DNA from: Saprospiraceae bacterium
GTDB lineage: Bacteria > Bacteroidota > Bacteroidia > Chitinophagales > Saprospiraceae
Direction of reading: 5' to 3'
Length of the DNA: 64,000 nt
Assembly: GCA_016714985.1 (NCBI GenBank)
Contig: JADKBS010000007.1
Coordinates: 186,001 to 250,000 of the forward strand
A program made the position numbers and the translations under genes. The notes beneath the pieces are model-generated. The model worked only from the letters and a program-made list of their open reading frames with translations. It was not told the DNA's origin and made no database searches. Below, piece by piece: positions 42,371 through 51,794 of the stretch (positions are counted from its first letter, which is position 1; each line of letters begins with the position of its first letter).

Positions 42371-43549
42371 TTATTCCACGTACAGCACCAACCCCTTCAA
42401 ATACGAGCCTTCTGGATGGAACAAGCTCACGGGGTGGTCGGGTGGCTGCGAGAGGTGGTGCATGACCCGGACTTTCCTCCCTGCTTCAATTGCTGCAGCG
42501 GTGATGGTATGATAGAACAATTCACGGTCAACCACTTGGGAGCATGAGAAAGTCAAGAGGATGCCACCGGGTGCCAACTTCTTGATGGCGGCAACGTTGA
42601 GCCGTTTGTAGCCTTGCACGGCATTGTGCCTTTTGCTGATGTTCTTGGCGAATGCTGGTGGGTCAACCACCATGACCTCGTAAGTTGGGCAGTTTTGCAG
42701 GTATTTCAACACATCTTCCGCATAGCAGGCATGGGTTTCTGGGTCGTAGCCATTCATGGCAAGGTTCCGCTTTGTCCATTCAATGGCTTTTTGTGAAACA
42801 TCCACAGAATGTACGAGGCTAGCACCTGCCGACAAGGCATATACCGAAAATCCCCCTGAATAACAAAAACTGTTCAGCACGGACTTTCCTTCCACATAGC
42901 GCCTTAGCAGTTGACGGTTGTCACGTTGGTCGAGGAAGAAGCCCGTTTTTTGGCCAGTCTCCCAATCCACGAAGAAGCTGTGGCCGTTCTCCTTAACCTC
43001 CTGCGCATCGGATTGGCCAGCCAGGTAGCCGTTTGAAACAGTAGCGGCATAGTTTGGCGGAAGCGTTTCCTTGCTTTTATCGAAAACAGCCGTCAACAAC
43101 CCTTCCCCAAGTTCCTGGAGAGCCTCCGCAATGAGTTCCCGCTGTCGGTGCATTCCCACTGAATGGCACTGGACGACTGCCGTTGCCCCATATATATCAA
43201 TGATTAGGCCGGGCAATCCATCGCCTTCTGCATGAACCAGTCGGAAGCAAGATGTGTGCTCCTTGCCAATCAGCCCGATTCTAAGCCGATAATGGTAGGC
43301 TTCGCTCAATTTTTTCACCCAAAAATCAAGGCCGCCAGTTGTTCTTTCAAAAGAAAAAACCCGCACAGCAATGCTACTGCCCTCTGAGAAATGGCCGGTG
43401 GCCAAGTATTCGCCTTTTGCATCAACAACCTCGACCGTTTCACCATCAGTGATTTTGCCCTCGGTGCGAAGGATGGCCCCGGAGAAAACCCAAGGGTGGT
43501 AGCGGCGGAGTGCCTCGTCTTTTTTGGGCTTGAGATAGATTTTTGACAT
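42371..43549 (-). CDS. rlmI: Class I rRNA large subunit methyltransferase, RlmI-like
   Basis: A 392-residue enzyme with an N-terminal PUA-type domain (LKPKKDEALRRYHPWVFSGAIL ... VVDAKGEYLATGHFSEGSSIAVRVFSF) and a C-terminal Rossmann methyltransferase: SAM motif FCYSGGFSVYALSAGASLVHSVDVS, motif IV VVDPPAFAK, and SCSQVV with the catalytic Cys region. RlmI methylates C1962 of E. coli 23S rRNA; the domain order and length agree. The symbol is by family similarity. It is separated from the next minus-strand gene by a long hairpin. Confidence 0.88.
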   Translation of the reverse strand: MSKIYLKPKKDEALRRYHPWVFSGAILRTEGKITDGETVEVVDAKGEYLATGHFSEGSSIAVRVFSFERTTGGLDFWVKKLSEAYHYRLRIGLIGKEHTSCFRLVHAEGDGLPGLIIDIYGATAVVQCHSVGMHRQRELIAEALQELGEGLLTAVFDKSKETLPPNYAATVSNGYLAGQSDAQEVKENGHSFFVDWETGQKTGFFLDQRDNRQLLRRYVEGKSVLNSFCYSGGFSVYALSAGASLVHSVDVSQKAIEWTKRNLAMNGYDPETHACYAEDVLKYLQNCPTYEVMVVDPPAFAKNISKRHNAVQGYKRLNVAAIKKLAPGGILLTFSCSQVVDRELFYHTITAAAIEAGRKVRVMHHLSQPPDHPVSLFHPEGSYLKGLVLYVE

Positions 43550-43581
43550 TCAAATCAATTTACGTAAAATCAATACTGAAG

Positions 43582-43647
43582 CTCAGCGATGGAAAACAGC
43601 CCTGTTAGCGTTTTGAACGCTAGCAGGGCTATTTTGCATCGCCGAGT
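43582..43647. terminator. Long imperfect hairpin between the permease and rlmI-like genes
   Basis: Core CCCTGTTAGCGTT, loop TTG, AACGCTAGCAGGG, extended outward by AGCGATGGAAAACAG pairing imperfectly with TATTTTGCATCGCC, a stem of about 30 bp. It likely terminates the nucleoside permease gene. Confidence 0.7.
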
Positions 43648-43657
43648 CCCGATAAAC

Positions 43658-44860
43658 TTAGGATTTCGTTTTGTTTTCCCTGAACAATAGGGCAAAAAGC
43701 AACAAAACCGCCCCTGCAATTGCCGCAGGTACCAGCCAGATGTTCATCCAGTTGTGGGCATTTTCGCCAGTTTTGAAAGCGTCGGCGACAACGCCTGAGA
43801 TGGAGTAGCCGATCAACATCCCAAGGCCGTAAGTGGCGAGGGTGATGAGACCCTGCGCTGCACTTTTGTATTTCTCGCCGGCAAATTTATCGGTATAGAT
43901 CTGACCCGTGACGAAGAAGAAATCGTAGCAGATGCCATGCAGCAAGATGCCCAGCAACAGCATCCAGAAGTTGCCTTCGTTGTCGCCCAATGCGAAGAAA
44001 ATATAACGAAGCACCCAAGCTGCCATGCCTACCAAAAGCATCCGTTTTACACCCCAACGAACAAAGAGCACTGGCATGATGAGCATGAACAATACCTCAG
44101 AGACCTGGCCAAGGCTTTGTTTTGAGGCAGCAGCCTCAACACCCAATTCATTTAAGAAAGGGTTGGCAAAGGAATAATAGAATGCGAGGGGGATGCAAAT
44201 AGCTATTGATGCAATGAAGAAGGTCAAATACGAGGAGTTTTTCAACATGGAAAGCGCATCCAGCCCAACTATATCGCCAAATGTTACTGTTTGACCAGCT
44301 TTGGGAGGCGGGGTATTGGGTAGCATAAAAGAGAAAATGCCAAGGGCCAAGGAGGCAATTGCGGTCATCTTGAATGTCAGCTCCAAGGAAGCAGATTTTT
44401 CCCAAGCCAACCAGCCGATTATGAGGCCTGCAACAATCCATCCGATGGTACCGAGCACACGAATGCTGGGGAATTCTTTCTCAGGATTGCTCATCTGACG
44501 GAACGAAATCGAGTTGACCAAAGCCAAGGTAGGCATATAACAAATCATGTAAACCAACAAGGCAGGGAAGAACTGGCCAAAACCTGGCGCTGTGGAAATA
44601 TACCACATCAATCCTGCGCCTACTAGGTGGAGCACGCCGAGGATTTTTTGCGCAGCAAAAAAACGGTCGGCAATGAGGCCAATGATGAACGGTGCGATGA
44701 TGGCTCCCCATGATTGCGTTCCATAGGCAATACCTATCTCCGTACCCGTTGCTTTAAGGGTGCTGCCGAGGTAAGTGCCCATCGTCACGAACCAACCTCC
44801 CCAGATGAAAAAGTTGAGGAACATCATGACGGAAAGTTGAATGCGAGTACCTTGATTCAT
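43658..44860 (-). CDS. Nucleoside permease, MFS nucleoside:H+ symporter family
   Basis: A 400-residue membrane protein with about 12 hydrophobic helices. The ATG at 44860 gives the typical start MNQGTRIQLSVMMFLNFFIWGGWFVTMGTYL. Family markers: SWGAIIAPFIIGLIADRFFAAQKILGVLHL between helices 2 and 3, FRQMSNPEKEFPSIRVLGTIGWIVAG, and LLLGILLHGICYDFFFVTGQIYTDKFA. These resemble NupG/XapB-type importers. It probably imports nucleosides, which would feed the deoxynucleoside kinase and related salvage enzymes, although those genes are distant. Confidence 0.88.
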   Translation of the reverse strand: MNQGTRIQLSVMMFLNFFIWGGWFVTMGTYLGSTLKATGTEIGIAYGTQSWGAIIAPFIIGLIADRFFAAQKILGVLHLVGAGLMWYISTAPGFGQFFPALLVYMICYMPTLALVNSISFRQMSNPEKEFPSIRVLGTIGWIVAGLIIGWLAWEKSASLELTFKMTAIASLALGIFSFMLPNTPPPKAGQTVTFGDIVGLDALSMLKNSSYLTFFIASIAICIPLAFYYSFANPFLNELGVEAAASKQSLGQVSEVLFMLIMPVLFVRWGVKRMLLVGMAAWVLRYIFFALGDNEGNFWMLLLGILLHGICYDFFFVTGQIYTDKFAGEKYKSAAQGLITLATYGLGMLIGYSISGVVADAFKTGENAHNWMNIWLVPAAIAGAVLLLFALLFRENKTKS

Positions 44861-44952
44861 GTATTGCTCTTTTTGTTTTGAATGTGAAAGTGGGGGCAAG
44901 GTAAGGAAGGATGCCAATTTTTCATCGAAAGCGATAACCCCATTTTTGCAAA

Positions 44953-44987
44953 CAAAAAACGGGAAGCTGCTTTTGCAACTTCCCGTT
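44953..44987 (-). terminator. Terminator of the vWA lipoprotein gene
   Basis: AACGGGAAG ... CTTCCCGTT stem; on the minus strand it is followed by six T. It sits 20 bases past the stop codon. Confidence 0.85.
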
Positions 44988-45007
44988 CGTGACTTAGGAC
45001 TGAAAGT

Positions 45008-46057
45008 CTAAAACTGACAGCCTCCCGTGAACCCAGTGGCGTCAAAATTGGATTGTAAAAAGCCGACTTCCTTCCCTTCATAAGCTTCGATGATTAGGCC
45101 GTTGTTGGCCCCGCTTCTAATGGGGCTGCAATATTCGAAGAAATAGTAACTGTTGGCTTCATTGTTCACCACAGTGGCAATCTGTTGGAAAACGGTGGTC
45201 AAATTGGAAATGGAGGCAGCTTGGAAAAAGCCGTTCCTGCCAATTTTCTGCAAGTCGGGAATGTTGATTTCGTTGCCTACGCCCAAGGTAAACCAAGAAA
45301 TTTCTTTTGGCGAGTTTGCAACGGCATCATAAGCCTGCTGTTTGGGGTAACGGTTTGCACGGTCTTCCCCATCCGTGAACAGTACAACCGATGTTGCAGC
45401 GGTGATGTCCAATGCCTGGTAGTCAGCCAAAATCCCATCGGCGATGGCATCGGCCTTGATGACTGCGCCATACAGGTCGGTAGAGTTGTCGTTGCTGATA
45501 TTTTGGGTAACACCATTGATGGCATTCTTCAGGTCAACAAGGCTGCTGGTCACAGGCTCAAGTTCATGGAGCACATCCTCGCCATCGAACCAATAAACGC
45601 CCATTGAGATGGATGGGTCGGGCAGTGGTGGCACGATGGACTCCACAAAGGCATTCGCTGCGTCTTTGACTTGTTGAAGGCTTTGTTGAAGTACGGAACC
45701 GCTAAGGTCGAGCACCAACAAGGTGGTATGGTTGAAGACTTGCTCCCTGCTTGAAATCTTTCGCTTGGCCTCGAATTCAGAAATGACACGGGGGCAACTG
45801 TCGTTCACGCCTTTTTCATAGATCACGAAGTTCTCTTCCGTTAAATAGCCGACAGGGTTGTTGTTCTCGTCGGTCACTTTGAAGAACATGGAAATCTTTG
45901 AAGGTGGCGTAATCGTCGGACCTTCGAGCAGGGTGAGTTTTAGTTGCGTCTTGTTGGGAGCTCGCCAACAATCGTTGAACTCGGGGTCGTCATCCTTGCA
46001 ACTGTTGTTGAGAACAGTCAACGAAAGCAAGCCAAAAATCAAAATCAATCGTTTCAT
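45008..46057 (-). CDS. von Willebrand factor A domain protein, probable lipoprotein
   Basis: A 349-residue envelope protein with signal MKRLILIFGLLSLTVLNNSC (lipobox weak) and then CKDDDPEFNDCW. The vWA domain starts near residue 110: MIDAS motif DLSGSV, later Thr in NDNSTDLYGAV and Asp in VLFTDGEDRANRYPKQQAYDAV. The last part (ANSYYFFEYCSPIRSGANNGLIIEAYEG) resembles a small beta domain with a Cys pair. It may bind a protein partner through a metal at its MIDAS; the partner is unknown. It is the first of two minus-strand genes with a CPBP protease gene just upstream. Confidence 0.85.
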   Translation of the reverse strand: MKRLILIFGLLSLTVLNNSCKDDDPEFNDCWRAPNKTQLKLTLLEGPTITPPSKISMFFKVTDENNNPVGYLTEENFVIYEKGVNDSCPRVISEFEAKRKISSREQVFNHTTLLVLDLSGSVLQQSLQQVKDAANAFVESIVPPLPDPSISMGVYWFDGEDVLHELEPVTSSLVDLKNAINGVTQNISNDNSTDLYGAVIKADAIADGILADYQALDITAATSVVLFTDGEDRANRYPKQQAYDAVANSPKEISWFTLGVGNEINIPDLQKIGRNGFFQAASISNLTTVFQQIATVVNNEANSYYFFEYCSPIRSGANNGLIIEAYEGKEVGFLQSNFDATGFTGGCQF

Positions 46058-46099
46058 GGTAAAGAAAGTTGGGTGAAAGTTTTAAATGAATGTCAAACG

Positions 46100-47038
46100 T
46101 CATACTTGGCCGTTGTTCGGCTTGGCCACAGGGCCTAGAATGTTGTCATACCAATTGCTCCAGCCATTTTTCTTGGCCACAACAAAGGTATAAACAAGGG
46201 CGGCAGCAAAAAAAGCGATGAGCATTTCTGACATGTTCACCGATTTCATTTCGAATACCGCTGCAGTTTTCAAAGATGACGCTTCAAATGTAACGAACAA
46301 AGAACTATAAATATTGGTAGCAGCATGGACGCCCAGCGCCAATTCGAGGCTATCATCCATTAGAGTGATGATTCCAAGAAAAAGCCCAGTACCTATATAA
46401 TAGGTCATTGTAGTGCCTAGGCCAAAGGCGCTTACTTCTTCATTCATGAAATGCATTAGGCCAAAAGCTGCACTTGTGACCAAAAGAGGCATCCAACGGA
46501 AATAGGAAATCAAGCTGACACCTTGCATTAAATAACCTCTGAACACCAATTCCTCCCAAGATGTTTGAATCGGGAACATAAGCAAAGACACCACAACCAA
46601 GCCAAAGAATTGTGCTGGCTGAAAATTGACCGCATAGTTTTCAGGGTGGATTAGGAAGAAAGCCAACTCCGCCAACAAGGTAAGCCCCATCCAAAGTAAG
46701 AAGCTGAAAAGTATCTTGCGCCAGTTGACACGCTCCGATGGGGTGATCAGCCAACGAAATTTCTTGCGGTGTAGGTATTTCACGCTGAACCAAAGCCCCA
46801 ACATTCCACCTGCAAAGGCGAGCAGCATGAAAAACAACGTCATGTTCTGTGTGATTCCAGCAGGTTCGAAATTCAAAGTTGTGGCCATTTCTGCTATCTC
46901 ATCGCCAGAAACTCCCTTGGCAATCAACAGCCCATAGATAGGCATTTGACCAACCAAAACACCTAACCCTATCACCAGGATGCTGAGCAAGTACATCCAC
47001 CATCTATTTTGGCCTTTCTTGGCTATTTGTAAAAACAT
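46100..47038 (-). CDS. CPBP family intramembrane metalloprotease
   Basis: A 312-residue multi-pass membrane protein. ATG 47038 is preferred (MFLQIAKKGQNRWWMYLLSILVIGLGV). Motifs of the CPBP/Rce1-like family: SWEELVFRGYLMQGV (EExxxR) about residue 175, SAAFGLMHFMNE with the second-motif His, and ALGVHAATNIYSSLF. These proteins cut within membranes or process peptides and prenylated proteins; in bacteria, substrates are mostly unknown. The 42-base gap to the vWA gene suggests a shared transcript. Confidence 0.88.
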   Translation of the reverse strand: MFLQIAKKGQNRWWMYLLSILVIGLGVLVGQMPIYGLLIAKGVSGDEIAEMATTLNFEPAGITQNMTLFFMLLAFAGGMLGLWFSVKYLHRKKFRWLITPSERVNWRKILFSFLLWMGLTLLAELAFFLIHPENYAVNFQPAQFFGLVVVSLLMFPIQTSWEELVFRGYLMQGVSLISYFRWMPLLVTSAAFGLMHFMNEEVSAFGLGTTMTYYIGTGLFLGIITLMDDSLELALGVHAATNIYSSLFVTFEASSLKTAAVFEMKSVNMSEMLIAFFAAALVYTFVVAKKNGWSNWYDNILGPVAKPNNGQV

Positions 47039-47070
47039 GTGTGAGTTGTTTGTTTCAGCGGTGAAAATAG

Positions 47071-47104
47071 AAAAGCCCAAGGAATTGCGCATCCTTGGGC
47101 TTAT
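47071..47104 (-). terminator. Terminator of the DUF1573 gene
   Basis: AAGCCCAAGG ... CCTTGGGCTT stem, T-rich on the minus-strand side. Confidence 0.8.
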
Positions 47105-47127
47105 TCATGGTACTATTTAATTGGAAA

Positions 47128-47557
47128 TTAGCCGCCGAAACCACTTCCAGAAGCAGGTACGCTTTCTTCAGAAGGCTTAGGATTAATCTTGCCCTTGATT
47201 TGAAGCGTATGTGTTGGGTTTGCTTCGTTGGTCGTGATGGTCACAGATTTCTGGAATGGGCCAAGGCGGGCAATGTCGTAGCGCACCTCAATGTTGGCCG
47301 TCTTGCCAGGAAGAATTGGGTCTTTTGGATAGCTTGGAACGGTGCAACCGCAGCTACCTTTTGCATTGCTGATGATGAGCGGCTCGTTGCCAGTGTTAGT
47401 GAACTTGAAAGTACGAACAGCTTCTGGGTCGCTTTGCTTGCCCTGCATGATGTCACCGTAATTGATTTCGGTAACCTCAAACTTCATTTGAGGCTGTGCG
47501 TAAGAAGCAGTGGCGAAGAATGCCAAGAATGCGAAAATTGAAAGAAAATTTTTTCAT
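47128..47557 (-). CDS. DUF1573 (ASH-like) secreted protein, signal peptide out of frame
   Basis: The main frame (47526 to 47128) encodes ASYAQPQMKFEVTEINYGDIMQGKQSDPEAVRTFKFTNTGNEPLIISNAKGSCGCTVPSYP, the DUF1573 immunoglobulin-like domain with the CGC motif, common in Bacteroidota periplasm. An ATG at 47557 begins MKKF, but only reads into the domain if one T of the run AAAAAATTTT is removed, giving MKKFLSIFAFLAFFATASYAQ, an ideal signal peptide. As given, the frame is shifted by one base: a homopolymer sequencing error, or a switchable tract. A -7 box (TACTTTTG, 47604-47597) lies 40 bases upstream of this ATG. Confidence 0.85.
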
Positions 47558-47733
47558 CGAATATGAGTTTAGATTGTTGATGTCTTATTGACGGTACAAA
47601 AGTAGGCTCAACTTCCTTACGATGAAATACTTTGCCATTTTTTGGCGGTTAACGCGATGTTAATGTGAATTTGGTGCCCATTAACATTCTTCCACCTAAA
47701 AATGCCGGGCAACCAAAAACCAGAACTTTTCTC

Positions 47734-47741
47734 TAATTTTG
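47734..47741 (+). promoter_or_regulatory. -7 box of the 2-oxoacid dehydrogenase gene
   Basis: TAATTTTG, a match to TAnnTTTG, 110 bases before the start codon; no clear -33 element. Confidence 0.4.
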
Positions 47742-47851
47742 CGGTAAAATTGAACAATGGTTGGAATTATGTTTTGTTGGCTCCACCAATTTTTTACCCT
47801 AATTTCATTGAAGTCCCGTTATAGCCAAGTATCAAACCAATTATTTGACAA

Positions 47852-50272
47852 ATGATAGAATCGCCAATTTCAGACATACTCGCCCCGGCTGGCTCTACAG
47901 CCACCTTGGAGGACAAATACCGGTCGGAAGTCCTACGTGATTTTTGGATTGGCTGTGTGAGCCGTGAGGCCAGTGTACTGGGCCGAAAGGAAGTTTTGAG
48001 TGGCAAGGCCAAGTTCGGCATTGTGGGAGACGGGAAAGAAGTACCCCAAGTTGCTATGGCAAAAGCTTTCAAAAAGGGCGATTGGCGCTCAGGGTACTAT
48101 CGTGACCAAACCTTAATTTTTGCATTGGGCTTGGGAACAGTGGAAGATTTTTTTGCGCAGCTCTACGCTGATACTGAAAACGACCCATGGTCAGGTGGCA
48201 GGCAAATGAACAGCCATTTTGCTACACCCATAGTTGATGAAAATGGTGAATGGCTCGACCAGCGTCAAATGACCAACACCTCATCCGATATATCGAGCAC
48301 AGGCGGGCAAATGGCAAGGGCAGTTGGGCTTGCGCTGGCATCAAAGAAATACAGGGAGAACCCCGTACTTGCCGATTCGACACGATTTTCCAATAACGGC
48401 AATGAACTCAGCTTCTGCACGATTGGAGATGCTTCCACTTCGGAAGGGGTCTTTTGGGAGGCCGTCAATGCGGCTGGTGTTCAACGCCTCCCCATGATGA
48501 TTTCTATCTGGGATGATGGGTACGGCATCTCGGTGCCCAAGCATTACCAGACCACGAAAGGCAACATATCAGAGGTGTTAGAAGGCTTTCGGGTAAACGA
48601 ATCGGGGCACGGCTTTGAAATATACAAGGAAAAATGCTGGAACTACCCTGCCCTATGCGAACTTTATGAGTCAGCTGCAGAGCAGATGCGCAAGTCTCAT
48701 ATTCCTGCAATCATCCACGTGGAAGATTGTACCCAGCAGCTGGGCCACTCAACCTCTGGCTCTCACGAGCGCTACAAATCTCCTGAACGGCTTGCCTGGG
48801 AACGTGAAAATGATTGCAATAAAATCATGGCGCAATGGATTGTGGACGCTGGATTGGCCTCCCAAGCGGAGATAGATGCTATTCAAGAAAAAGCAAAGCT
48901 CTATGCAAAGGATTGTAAAGACAAGGCCTGGGCAGCCTATATGAAATCAGTGAAAGACGAGGCGAATACTTTGTCCCAAATCTATGACCAAATCCAGCAA
49001 AACAGTAATGATGAGGCCATTTCCATTCTGAGGAAAGAAATTAAGGAAATGCTCAACCCTCACTATTCCGATTTAGTAAAAAACGCCCGTCAACTCTTTT
49101 TCCTGGTGAGCACCAAACCGGGCATAGACAATTCAGCCTTGAAGGCTTGGCTCGACAGGTCAAAAAATCTTGCCCACAAGCGGTTCCACACGCATCTTTA
49201 CAGCACAAGCAAGTACTCCGCCTTGAATGTGCCTGTCATAAAACCTGTCTATTCGGAAAGCTCTCCTACCAAAAACGGGTTCGAAGTACTGAACAATTTC
49301 TTCGACAAGGCCTTGGAAAAATATCCGGAACTTTTTGCTTTCGGCGAAGATGTAGGCAAAATTGGCGGCGTGAATCAAGGCTTCGTGGGCATGCAGGAAA
49401 AGTATGGTGAAGAAAGGGTTTTCGACACAGGCATCCGGGAATGGACGATTATGGGTCAAGCTATTGGAATGGCAATGCGTGGTCTTAGGCCCATTGCCGA
49501 AATCCAATACCTTGATTACTTGATTTATGGGCTTGCGCCCCTTTCTGATGACTTGGCGACATTGCGGTACCGCAGCAATGGTATCCAACAAGCACCTGCC
49601 ATCATCCGAACAAGGGGACATAGGTTGGAAGGGATTTGGCATTCCGGCTCACCCATTGGCTTGATAATCAATTCATTGCGAGGCATGTATATTCTAACGC
49701 CCCGCAATTTCGTACAGGCCGCTGGCATGTACAATACCATGCTCAACTCAGACGACCCAGCGCTCATCATCGAATGCTTGAACGGCTACCGCCTGAAAGA
49801 ACGCTTGCCTGACAATATGGGCGAATACACGGTTCCGCTTGGGGTACCAGATATTCTGAGGCAAGGAAGTGATGTTACATTGGTTACTTATGGCTCCAAT
49901 ATCCGAGTTGCGTTGGAAGGCCTGAAATTGCTGGAACCGACGGGCATTTCTGTTGAATTGATTGATGTTCAAACCTTGCTGCCCTTTGACTTGGAGCACA
50001 GCATCGTAGCGTCGCTCAAAAAAACCAATCGAATTATTTTCTTGGATGAAGACGTGCCTGGCGGTGCCACTGGCTATATGATGCGGGAAGTGCTTGAAGT
50101 ACAAGGCGGATACAAATACCTTGACAGTCAACCCGTTACTTTGACCGCTAAACCACACCGCCCACCTTACGGCTCTGATGGCGACTATTTTTCAAAACCA
50201 AACTCAGAAGACATTTATGAGGCTATCCTAAAATTAATGCAAGAAGCTGAGCCTAATCGTTTTGGTAATTAA
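47852..50272 (+). CDS. 2-oxoacid dehydrogenase E1, fused alpha and beta subunits
   Basis: An 806-residue thiamine-diphosphate enzyme. The alpha part (about 1-420) has SGYYRDQTLIFALGLG, GRQMNSHFATP, SSTGGQMARAVGLALASK and the ThDP motif GDASTSEGVFWEAVNAAGVQRLPMMISIWDDGYGIS. The beta part (about 465-800) has FAFGEDVGKIGGVNQGF, FDTGIREWTIMGQAIGMAMRGLRPIAEIQYLDYL, RTRGHRLEGIWHSGSPIG and FLDEDVPGGATGYMMREV. It is expected to decarboxylate branched-chain 2-oxoacids or pyruvate and load the lipoyl E2; E2/E3 genes are not here. The single-chain layout is common in Bacteroidota. A 314-base gap after it holds no gene. Confidence 0.92.
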   Translation: MIESPISDILAPAGSTATLEDKYRSEVLRDFWIGCVSREASVLGRKEVLSGKAKFGIVGDGKEVPQVAMAKAFKKGDWRSGYYRDQTLIFALGLGTVEDFFAQLYADTENDPWSGGRQMNSHFATPIVDENGEWLDQRQMTNTSSDISSTGGQMARAVGLALASKKYRENPVLADSTRFSNNGNELSFCTIGDASTSEGVFWEAVNAAGVQRLPMMISIWDDGYGISVPKHYQTTKGNISEVLEGFRVNESGHGFEIYKEKCWNYPALCELYESAAEQMRKSHIPAIIHVEDCTQQLGHSTSGSHERYKSPERLAWERENDCNKIMAQWIVDAGLASQAEIDAIQEKAKLYAKDCKDKAWAAYMKSVKDEANTLSQIYDQIQQNSNDEAISILRKEIKEMLNPHYSDLVKNARQLFFLVSTKPGIDNSALKAWLDRSKNLAHKRFHTHLYSTSKYSALNVPVIKPVYSESSPTKNGFEVLNNFFDKALEKYPELFAFGEDVGKIGGVNQGFVGMQEKYGEERVFDTGIREWTIMGQAIGMAMRGLRPIAEIQYLDYLIYGLAPLSDDLATLRYRSNGIQQAPAIIRTRGHRLEGIWHSGSPIGLIINSLRGMYILTPRNFVQAAGMYNTMLNSDDPALIIECLNGYRLKERLPDNMGEYTVPLGVPDILRQGSDVTLVTYGSNIRVALEGLKLLEPTGISVELIDVQTLLPFDLEHSIVASLKKTNRIIFLDEDVPGGATGYMMREVLEVQGGYKYLDSQPVTLTAKPHRPPYGSDGDYFSKPNSEDIYEAILKLMQEAEPNRFGN

Positions 50273-50464
50273 AACTATCCTTCGTTTTTTGCGTTCTCAA
50301 CTGCGAATAAGTAACCAATGGCTAATAATCGTCATGAGTCATTCTTGCAACACGTTGATTTTCAATTAACTGCAAAAATTTCGAGTGTCGAACATTGTTC
50401 AACAATTACCTAATTCACACCTCCATTGACGATTGCTTTACCCAGCTTTTTCACCAGCACCTCA

Positions 50465-50501
50465 TGGTTTTGGCTTTTTCGGAGCGAAAAAGCCAAAACC
50501 A
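50465..50501. terminator. Perfect 17-bp hairpin after the E1 gene
   Basis: TGGTTTTGGCTTTTTCG, loop GAG, and its exact complement. There is no T-run after it on either strand, so it may be a repeat or an RNA structure rather than a simple terminator. It lies in the otherwise empty gap 50273-50586. Confidence 0.5.
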
Positions 50502-50586
50502 CATTCCAACCTGCTTATGAAACGCAAGGAGGACTTGTGTTTTTCGGGGCAACTTCGCTTGAAAAAAAGCCAACCCTACTTTTCAA

Positions 50587-51789
50587 GTGACCAATAAAAA
50601 ATCTCTTTCCATAGCTGGATTCTGGTTCAGCACCTTTAAAAGGATTGCGGACCTCCCAAACGACTGGACGATTGCCGCACCTCGTGACAATGCCTTTTTG
50701 CATTTCCCGTTTTTGACGGCAATCGAAACAAGCCATCCCAGGGGAATGCGTTTCAGCTACTTGGTTTTCTACAAGGACAAAGCCCCAATTGGGATAGCTT
50801 ACTGCCAGGTCAGCCCTTTCAGCGTGGGTGAAAGTGTGATGACCGAAGACGAGGATTTCAAGCGGTATCCTTGCTTGGTCAGGGCTTTTGGAAGAATCGT
50901 TCGAAACCTAGTAGCTGGCAAAAACCGCAACCTTCTGATTTGTGGCAATCTTCTGCTCACGGGGGAGCACGGCTTTTATTTCCATGAAATGGTGGACAAA
51001 GCAACTGCATTTGACCTTTTGGAAGAAGCACTCATCGTGACACAGGCAGAACTGGAATCATCGGGCACCAATATAGACGGCATCTTTATCAAAGACATTG
51101 CTGAAGGGCACAAGGCCCCCGTTCAAGTGCTGGTTGACAGGAAGTTCAGTGAGTTTTACTTCCATCCCAATATGGTGCTGAAATTAAGAGAAAACTGGCT
51201 CAGCTTTGACGACTACATGGATGATATTTCCTCCAAATACAAGGTGAGGGCGAGGAAGACCTTTAAATCGCTGGATGGCATAGAAAAATCAAAGCTGACT
51301 GACGCTCAAATTTTTGAGTATCAACATCGGTTGTATGAATTGTACAAGGCTGTTGTTGATAACCAAGACTTCAACATGGTTGCCCTAAATGAGACTTATA
51401 TGCCTGAACTCAAAAGGCAACTTGGCGACCATTTCAATATTTACGGCTATTTCTTGGACGGCAAGTTGATTGGCTATTATACGACCATAGACAACCACCA
51501 CGAGTTGGAAGCTCATTTCCTTGGATTTGAACCTGAGCTAAACCGAGCTTACCATATCTATCACAACATGCTTTTTGATATTCTGAAGTTAGGCATCGAA
51601 AAAAAGGTGAAAAAAATTGTCTATGCCCGTACAGCAATGGAGATTAAGAGTACACTCGGCGCAGAAGCCCACCAGATGTTTTGCTATATCCGGGCAAACA
51701 ACAAACTCACCAACAAGGTGCTTGGCCCCATTATTGACTACCTCAAGCCATCAACTGATTGGGTGCCCCGAAATCCTTTCAAGGATTAG
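50587..51789 (+). CDS. GNAT/FemAB-like acyltransferase, peptidogalycan-biosynthesis family
   Basis: A 400-residue cytosolic protein with a GTG start; no in-frame ATG gives a better start. The second half contains a GNAT-type core (SKYKVRARKTFKSL, NIYGYFLDGKLIGYYTTIDNHHELEAHFLGFEPELNRAYHIYHNMLFDILKLGIEKKVKKIVYARTAMEIKSTLGA), similar to the peptidogalycan biosynthesis/DUF482-like group that has two GNAT folds. The first half (AFLHFPFLTAIETSHPRGMRFSYLVFYKDKAPIGIAYCQV) looks like the other. It may transfer an amino acid or acyl group to an envelope precursor; the substrate is not known. Confidence 0.7.
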   Translation: MTNKKSLSIAGFWFSTFKRIADLPNDWTIAAPRDNAFLHFPFLTAIETSHPRGMRFSYLVFYKDKAPIGIAYCQVSPFSVGESVMTEDEDFKRYPCLVRAFGRIVRNLVAGKNRNLLICGNLLLTGEHGFYFHEMVDKATAFDLLEEALIVTQAELESSGTNIDGIFIKDIAEGHKAPVQVLVDRKFSEFYFHPNMVLKLRENWLSFDDYMDDISSKYKVRARKTFKSLDGIEKSKLTDAQIFEYQHRLYELYKAVVDNQDFNMVALNETYMPELKRQLGDHFNIYGYFLDGKLIGYYTTIDNHHELEAHFLGFEPELNRAYHIYHNMLFDILKLGIEKKVKKIVYARTAMEIKSTLGAEAHQMFCYIRANNKLTNKVLGPIIDYLKPSTDWVPRNPFKD

Positions 51790-51794
51790 CCCGG

